The translations under genes and the position numbers were made by a program. A DNA stretch of 9,988 bases. It comes from CAYNTG01 sp964400105 (GTDB lineage Bacteria; UBP14; UBA6098). The stretch spans positions 1 through 9,988 of the forward strand of contig CAYNTG010000085.1 of the NCBI GenBank assembly GCA_964400105.1. The letters run 5' to 3'. Position 1 is the stretch's first letter. Every line of letters begins with the position of its first letter. Of this stretch, positions 6,451 through 9,988 are shown one piece after another. Below the pieces are notes generated by a model. That model made no database searches, had not been told where the DNA came from, and saw only the letters and a list, made by a program, of their open reading frames with translations.

Positions 6451-9294
6451 ATCTAAACTAATTTTTATTATTTCACCAACATGAAGGCAATTCGGATCGA
6501 TATGGGAATTCGCGTTTATTATCGCATCGGTCGTTGTGCCATATTTATTTGCGATAGCCCATAACGTCTCCCCCGACGCAATCTTATGCGTAGTAGTCGA
6601 TGGTTTCGACAACACCGTTCCGAAACCGCCACCGCCATCCGAAGTCCGAATCTCCAAAATCTCGCCGATCCGAAGGTTCGACGTCCCCTTCTCGTTCCAC
6701 TCTTCGATCTCGCCGATCTTCACACCGTAACGAACCGCAAGCTCGCTCATCGTTTCGCCGGGCTGCACCGTATGGCGGACGAGTCGCGTCCCAGAGGACG
6801 AACTTCGCGGCACCGATCCTCCGTGAATCTCGACCTCCTCGCCAACGGAGAGCATATCCCCCTTCTTGCCGTTCCATTCCCTCAGTTCGGATATCGACAC
6901 GCTATAAATCGAAGCGATTTTCGACAGCGTCTCGCCCGGTTTTACCGAATGCACGAATATATTATCCTTAACGGCACCGGAAGATGCGGTAACTATCTTG
7001 AGCGTCTCGCCCGCGACGATCCTGTCGCTCGATTTGCCGTTGAGCCGTTTGATCTCCGAAGTCGAGATACCATACTTGCCCGCAATCCCGGACAACGTCT
7101 CGCCGGATTTAACCCTATGCGTTATCTCCCTCGTCCGGCCGACATCCGAAGCGCCGCTCTTTGCGGTATATACAACCAATCTATCGCCTATCTGAAGTCG
7201 GGTATCTTTCTTATCGTTCCATCGCTTGATCGCCTCGACCGTGACGTCATATTTACTCGCTATCTTGCCGAGGTTATCGCCATTTTTGACCGTGTAAGCG
7301 ATCTTCTTGCTGTTCGTGGTATATCCGCCGTAGGATGCAGGCGAATCGGAGATTATCTCGAGTTTTTGACCGACGGAAAGAGTGACATTACTGCTCGAAA
7401 GCCCGTTCCATGCAACGAGATTCGACACATGAACGTCGTATCGCCTCGCGATAGCCCACAGCGACTCGCCGCTTTGCACTGTATGGACGATCTTGCCCTT
7501 AGGGCTTCGCTGCGATTCGCTTGCGAGGACTATTAGCTCCTGCCCCGGAAATATCTTCGATGTTCTCGAAAGGCTGTTCCAGTCGAGAAGGTCGTCCGTC
7601 CGGACGCCGAACCGCGCGGCTATCGTGCCCGGCGAATCACCGGATCGAACCGTATATTTCGTCCGGGTCTTGCCCACCGGCACCAGAAGTCTCATCCCCG
7701 GTTTGATAACCGAACCGCGCTTTAGATCGTTTGCCAAAAGCAGGTCCTCGAGGGCGACGCTGTGCTTTTCGGCGATCTCGGAGATCGTATCACCCTTTTT
7801 AACGACAACATGTTTAGTCACGCTCGCCGTGGATCTCCGTTGGTTAGTGCCCATACCATCACTTGCGGCTAATAAACCCTTCGCCGCCGACGGCGATACC
7901 GGAATAACAAGCTCCTGCCCGATGCTCAATCGGTGGGCGCTTCTCAGCTTATTGGACTGCGTGAGCATGCCGACCGATGTGCCATAGTGCACCGCGATCT
8001 CCGACAGCGTTTCTCCCTTGTGAACCTTATGCCTCGCCCAAACCGTTTTCTCGCTTTCCGGCACCGAAGCGTATCGTTTGGCGAAACCCTCGGAGCGCCC
8101 CATTGGAACACGAACATCGTATGCCGTGATATCCGGCGGCGTGCAATAACGCAGAACCTCCGGATTGAGTGTTTGGATGAAAGCGAGTGTCGTATCGGTG
8201 CAGCGTGCGATAAGCTCGAGATTAGTGGGTTCATTCACCGAAATAATATCATACTTGTATGGTTCATAATAAGTTATATCAAAATTATACGCCTCCGGGT
8301 CCTTCGCGATAATGAGCGCCGCCATGAAAAGCGGAACGTAGTTCTCGGTCTCGGTCGGAAGGTCCATCTCCCAGTAATTGTCGGTTCCCTGTCCGGCGAT
8401 AGTCCTTTTGACGCGGCCGTCGCCGCAGTTATACGCGGCAAGTGCAAGCTCCCAACTCTCGAACTTTCTGTAAAGGCTCTCGAAATAATCCGCCGCCGCG
8501 ATAGTAGCCTTTTCGGGATCGCGTCTTTCGTCGAGCCACCAATCGACATCGAGGCCGAATATCCGTCCGGTGGATTTTATAAACTGCCACATCCCCATTG
8601 CGTGCGCCCAGCTATATGCGCTCGGCGCGAAACCGGATTCGATCAGCGGGAGATAGGCGAGATCCGTCGGAAGCCCCCTCGATTCGAAAACCTCGTTAAT
8701 CATGGGAACCCAACGCCCACTTCGGTTCAACCATTCGCTGAACGGCTCGCGCGCATCCGTCTGAAAATATACGATCTTCTCCTTCACCCGGTCGTTCCAA
8801 ACCACCGGGAAATCGAACTCGCCGCTGAGCGCTTTTGGAAGTTCTCCCGCAAGCTCCGCAAGTCGCTGCTTCGTATATTCCGTCGATGCCAATCCTTCGA
8901 GCGCAGCGGAAAGCACGATCGGCGCTGCGGTAGCTTCGAGGCTGTCCGTGTGAACCAGCGCGAAACGATAATCGTAGGCTATCTCTCGAAGCAGAAGGTC
9001 GGTTAGCGTCGAAAGGTCCTCGTCCTCCGCCGCATCGATCTGCGCCATAAGACGCAGCGCCTCGTCGAAATCTGCGCGCGCCTCGTCCCAATTCCGCTTC
9101 ATATTCTGGATCACGCCCTCGGCATAGACCGCCTCGGCGGAACGCAGAAGCTCATATGCGGGGTTTTGCTCCTCATCCGCAGATGGGATCGGTGGAATCC
9201 GCGAGGGTTGTTTGTGAAGATCGGTCGTTGCGCAACCCGATATAAGGATCAAAAAACCGATCGCCCAAAGATTATTTATCCTTCCCCAGCTCAT
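6448..9294 (-). CDS. mltD: MltD-type membrane-bound lytic murein transglycosylase with nine LysM domains
   Basis: 948 residues. Lipoprotein signal peptide with lipobox LISGC and lipidation at Cys21. Residues 40-180 are mostly helical. The SLT catalytic domain spans about 190-335: LPLIESGF carries the catalytic acid Glu219, followed by AMGMWQFI (232-239) and AYNCGDGRV (287-295), the standard three family 1 motifs. The enzyme cleaves the MurNAc-GlcNAc bond of peptidoglycan and leaves anhydro-MurNAc. Nine LysM peptidoglycan-binding domains follow at about 420-466, 494-540, 546-591, 602-649, 665-710, 724-770, 780-826, 839-884 and 902-948. Each has a GETLSxIA-type start and a GxxLxI-type end. E. 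coli MltD carries far fewer, so this is an unusually long wall-binding tail. No clear ribosome site precedes ATG 9294, but it gives the correct short signal peptide. A strong promoter lies 44-72 bases upstream. It should act in the periplasm, anchored by its lipid. Confidence 0.95.
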   Translation of the reverse strand: MSWGRINNLWAIGFLILISGCATTDLHKQPSRIPPIPSADEEQNPAYELLRSAEAVYAEGVIQNMKRNWDEARADFDEALRLMAQIDAAEDEDLSTLTDLLLREIAYDYRFALVHTDSLEATAAPIVLSAALEGLASTEYTKQRLAELAGELPKALSGEFDFPVVWNDRVKEKIVYFQTDAREPFSEWLNRSGRWVPMINEVFESRGLPTDLAYLPLIESGFAPSAYSWAHAMGMWQFIKSTGRIFGLDVDWWLDERRDPEKATIAAADYFESLYRKFESWELALAAYNCGDGRVKRTIAGQGTDNYWEMDLPTETENYVPLFMAALIIAKDPEAYNFDITYYEPYKYDIISVNEPTNLELIARCTDTTLAFIQTLNPEVLRYCTPPDITAYDVRVPMGRSEGFAKRYASVPESEKTVWARHKVHKGETLSEIAVHYGTSVGMLTQSNKLRSAHRLSIGQELVIPVSPSAAKGLLAASDGMGTNQRRSTASVTKHVVVKKGDTISEIAEKHSVALEDLLLANDLKRGSVIKPGMRLLVPVGKTRTKYTVRSGDSPGTIAARFGVRTDDLLDWNSLSRTSKIFPGQELIVLASESQRSPKGKIVHTVQSGESLWAIARRYDVHVSNLVAWNGLSSSNVTLSVGQKLEIISDSPASYGGYTTNSKKIAYTVKNGDNLGKIASKYDVTVEAIKRWNDKKDTRLQIGDRLVVYTAKSGASDVGRTREITHRVKSGETLSGIAGKYGISTSEIKRLNGKSSDRIVAGETLKIVTASSGAVKDNIFVHSVKPGETLSKIASIYSVSISELREWNGKKGDMLSVGEEVEIHGGSVPRSSSSGTRLVRHTVQPGETMSELAVRYGVKIGEIEEWNEKGTSNLRIGEILEIRTSDGGGGFGTVLSKPSTTTHKIASGETLWAIANKYGTTTDAIINANSHIDPNCLHVGEIIKISLD

Positions 9295-9323
9295 TGATCT
9301 ATTGGCCTAACCTCTTGAATGGC

Positions 9324-9337
9324 TTTCATTAATGAAA
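9324..9337. promoter_or_regulatory. Perfect 14-bp palindrome at the predicted transcription start (operator candidate)
   Basis: TTTCATTAATGAAA is a perfect palindrome that abuts the -10 box of the transglycosylase promoter. The start site expected from that promoter (about 9331) falls near its centre, the position where many repressors block initiation. It is a candidate operator for an unidentified dimeric regulator. The A+T-rich content makes chance possible. Confidence 0.4.
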
Positions 9338-9366
9338 TTTATAAATCTCGAATCGCCATATGTCAA
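9338..9366 (-). promoter_or_regulatory. Near-consensus sigma70 promoter for the transglycosylase gene
   Basis: On the minus strand TTGACA (9366-9361) is followed by exactly 17 bases and TATAAA (9343-9338). This matches consensus at 11 of 12 positions with ideal spacing. The expected start is near 9331, giving a leader of about 37 bases before ATG 9294. It probably drives the transglycosylase and possibly the HU gene and the redox genes downstream, since no strong terminator separates them. Confidence 0.75.
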
Positions 9367-9418
9367 CGTCTTTTTTGGATTTACGCGAAAAATCATGGAT
9401 AACGAAACCATTTCCACC

Positions 9419-9453
9419 GGGCATAATTCATTATCTATTAAAGCCTTATGCCC
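9419..9453. repeat. Inverted repeat, 8-bp arms with 19-base spacer
   Basis: GGGCATAA (9419-9426) and TTATGCCC (9446-9453) are exact inverted copies, and TTTTCC follows on the plus strand. This could be a weak plus-strand terminator or a regulator site 53 bases upstream of the -35 box. No plus-strand gene would need a terminator here. Confidence 0.4.
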
Positions 9454-9626
9454 TTTTCCTAATAATAAAAATAAAAAAACGCCCGTTACTCTGCTACCAA
9501 TCGCCTTTTATAGATAGTGGATAGAGCGTGTTGAATGTGATGAAATCCGCAGGGCTCGGCCCGTTACATTATCGGCTGGCAACCAAATTACCCTGTTCCG
9601 CATTATCGAGTGGGGCATTTTCTTTG

Positions 9627-9665
9627 CCTCCCTTTTCGAGGGAGATGGCGCGAAGCGCCGGAGGG
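9627..9665. repeat. GC-rich two-hairpin dispersed repeat (REP-like)
   Basis: CTCCCT (9628-9633) pairs with AGGGAG (9639-9644), and GGCGC (9647-9651) pairs with GCGCC (9655-9659) around a GAA loop. Outer CCTCC (9627-9631) and GGAGG (9660-9664) could pair instead. From memory, this CTCCCTTTT...GGGAG-GGCGC-GCGCC-GGAGGG pattern resembles dispersed non-coding repeats seen in many bacterial genomes. It lies 36 bases beyond the stop of the right-hand gene. No T run follows on the minus strand, so it does not look like that gene's terminator. Confidence 0.55.
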
Positions 9666-9700
9666 TTTTCTTGTTTTACATGGTTTTCGCGGCGACGCAT

Positions 9701-9988
9701 TTACCGCAAATACACGACCCGTTTTGTAACCGATTCATCGCCGATTTTCGCGCGGACAAGATAGACGCCGCTGCCGACGGATTTTTCCGGTTGCCATGTG
9801 AATTCGGCCCTCATCCGTCCTTCGGACACCTTCTCCCAAAGGGAGAAGGAATTCCTTCCCTCTCCCGCTGGGAGAGGGACCGAGGGTGAGGGCAATTGCG
9901 CCACCCGCCGCCCGGCGATGTCGAATATCTCGATTCGTAGAGACGTTGCATGCAACGTCTCTACGAAAATCGTAACCGCCGAATTGAA
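9701..9988 (-). CDS. C-terminal tail of a secreted protein (FlgD-like Ig / type IX-type domain), N-terminus outside window
   Basis: 95 codons are open from the right edge to TAA at 9701-9703, with no start seen. The first residues FNSAVTIF continue the PNPFNSA motif of the tail domain, followed by IEIFDIAGRRV, EFTW, SGVYLVRAKIG and TKRVVYL. These match the domain at the end of the protein at 1791-3782. An internal Met (His13 region, ATG at 9955) is only a repeat-derived codon and not a start. Two unrelated repeat elements lie inside the frame: a 34-bp palindrome encodes residues 8-18, and an 87-bp hairpin element encodes about residues 32-61 between VAQL and EFTW. The second makes the loop about 19 residues longer than in the other copy, yet the downstream strands and final residues are kept. 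The domain directs or anchors proteins at the cell surface. Confidence 0.85.
   Translation of the reverse strand, partial: FNSAVTIFVETLHATSLRIEIFDIAGRRVAQLPSPSVPLPAGEGRNSFSLWEKVSEGRMRAEFTWQPEKSVGSGVYLVRAKIGDESVTKRVVYLR
9807..9893. repeat. 87-bp multi-hairpin dispersed element inside a coding sequence
   Basis: The element is bounded by inverted ends GCCCTCA (9807-9813) and TGAGGGC (9887-9893). It contains three hairpins: GTCC/GGAC (9817-9827), CCTTCTCCC-AAA-GGGAGAAGG (9829-9849) and CCCTCTCCC-GCT-GGGAGAGGG (9858-9878). Its length is exactly 29 codons and the reading frame passes through. From memory, it resembles a widespread repeat whose translation gives SLREKVPEGRMR-like peptides; here the frame reads SLWEKVSEGRMR. 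Confidence 0.75.
9934..9967. repeat. Perfect 34-bp palindromic repeat inside a coding sequence
   Basis: Two exact inverted arms of 17 bases (TTCGTAGAGACGTTGCA and its complement) meet with no spacer. The minus-strand frame reads FVETLHATSLR through it. A near-identical GTAGAGACGTTGCATGCAAC palindrome is, as I recall, a common dispersed repeat in cyanobacteria and other phyla. Confidence 0.75.

Larger units (their letters stand above)
9295..9700. other. Non-coding region upstream of the transglycosylase
   Basis: About 400 bases with no credible gene on either strand. It holds the promoter and palindrome next to the transglycosylase, an 8-bp inverted repeat at 9419-9453, a run of T on the minus strand at about 9461-9480, two copies of GCCCGTTAC (9481-9489 and 9559-9567), and a GC-rich two-hairpin repeat at 9627-9665. 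The short plus-strand frames here run through these repeats and resemble no protein. The T run follows GGGCG with no clear stem, so termination of the right-hand gene here is not demonstrated. Confidence 0.6.

Noticed and set aside
6586..7536. Long plus-strand open frame (316 codons)
   Set aside because: It lies opposite the LysM array of the transglycosylase, shows no family features, and is Arg-rich as expected for an antisense shadow.
6448..8035. Regularly spaced repeats considered as a CRISPR array or DNA-level tandem repeat
   Set aside because: The periodicity is at protein level (LysM domains about 45-65 residues apart); the DNA copies are diverged and coding.
9528..9764. Plus-strand frame of 78 codons
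   Set aside because: It runs through the dispersed repeat and the antisense of the right-hand gene; peptides such as FSREMARSAGGF are repeat translation.
1..9988. tRNA, rRNA, transposase or integrase genes
   Set aside because: None was recognised on either strand by reading; a dedicated covariance-model search was not possible.

Overview
All recognisable genes in this window lie on the minus strand. They read from the right edge to the left edge as one closely packed directon. The C-terminal PNPFNSA...SGIYLMRL...TRKVLLAK domain (FlgD-like Ig / type IX-secretion-type tail), the Omp28-like secreted proteins and the two outer-membrane-type lipoproteins point to a diderm bacterium. It most resembles the FCB superphylum or neighbouring uncultured phyla (Cloacimonadota-, Zixibacteria- or WOR-3-like). 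A membrane polyferredoxin and a small CxxC protein of a kind I recall from anaerobes suggest an anaerobe. No gene allows an exact taxonomic call.

Layout from right to left. (1) 9988-9701 is the C-terminal tail of a secreted protein whose start lies outside the window. Its coding sequence contains two different dispersed palindromic DNA elements, both read through in frame. (2) 9700-9295 is a non-coding stretch with a third repeat element, a long inverted repeat, and a near-consensus sigma70 promoter whose predicted start site sits on a perfect 14-bp palindrome. (3) 9294-6448 is an MltD-type lytic transglycosylase lipoprotein with nine LysM domains. (4) 6401-6096 is an HU/IHF-family DNA-binding protein. 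(5) 6081-5914 is a 55-residue membrane protein ending in a CxxC motif, short enough to be missed by routine gene calling. (6) 5891-4992 is a NapH/MauN-like membrane polyferredoxin. (7) 5016-3808 is a lipoprotein with two PEGA domains and an Omp28/thioredoxin-like domain (CTNC), overlapping the polyferredoxin gene by 25 bases. (8) 3782-1791 and (9) 1746 to beyond position 1 are tandem paralogues: secreted proteins with an N-terminal Omp28/thioredoxin-like domain (CGYC), a glutamine-amidotransferase-like middle region, and a C-terminal sorting/Ig-like domain (kept in the first, cut by the window edge in the second).

The most interesting hypothesis concerns genes 5 to 9. A small membrane CxxC protein, an integral-membrane iron-sulfur electron carrier and three exported thioredoxin-fold CxxC proteins are packed into one apparent operon (gaps of 22, -25, 25 and 44 bases). 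This looks like a route for moving electrons from the cytoplasm or membrane to thiols outside the inner membrane, and perhaps to proteins on the cell surface. The gene content and order are read directly from the sequence. The relay function is inference.
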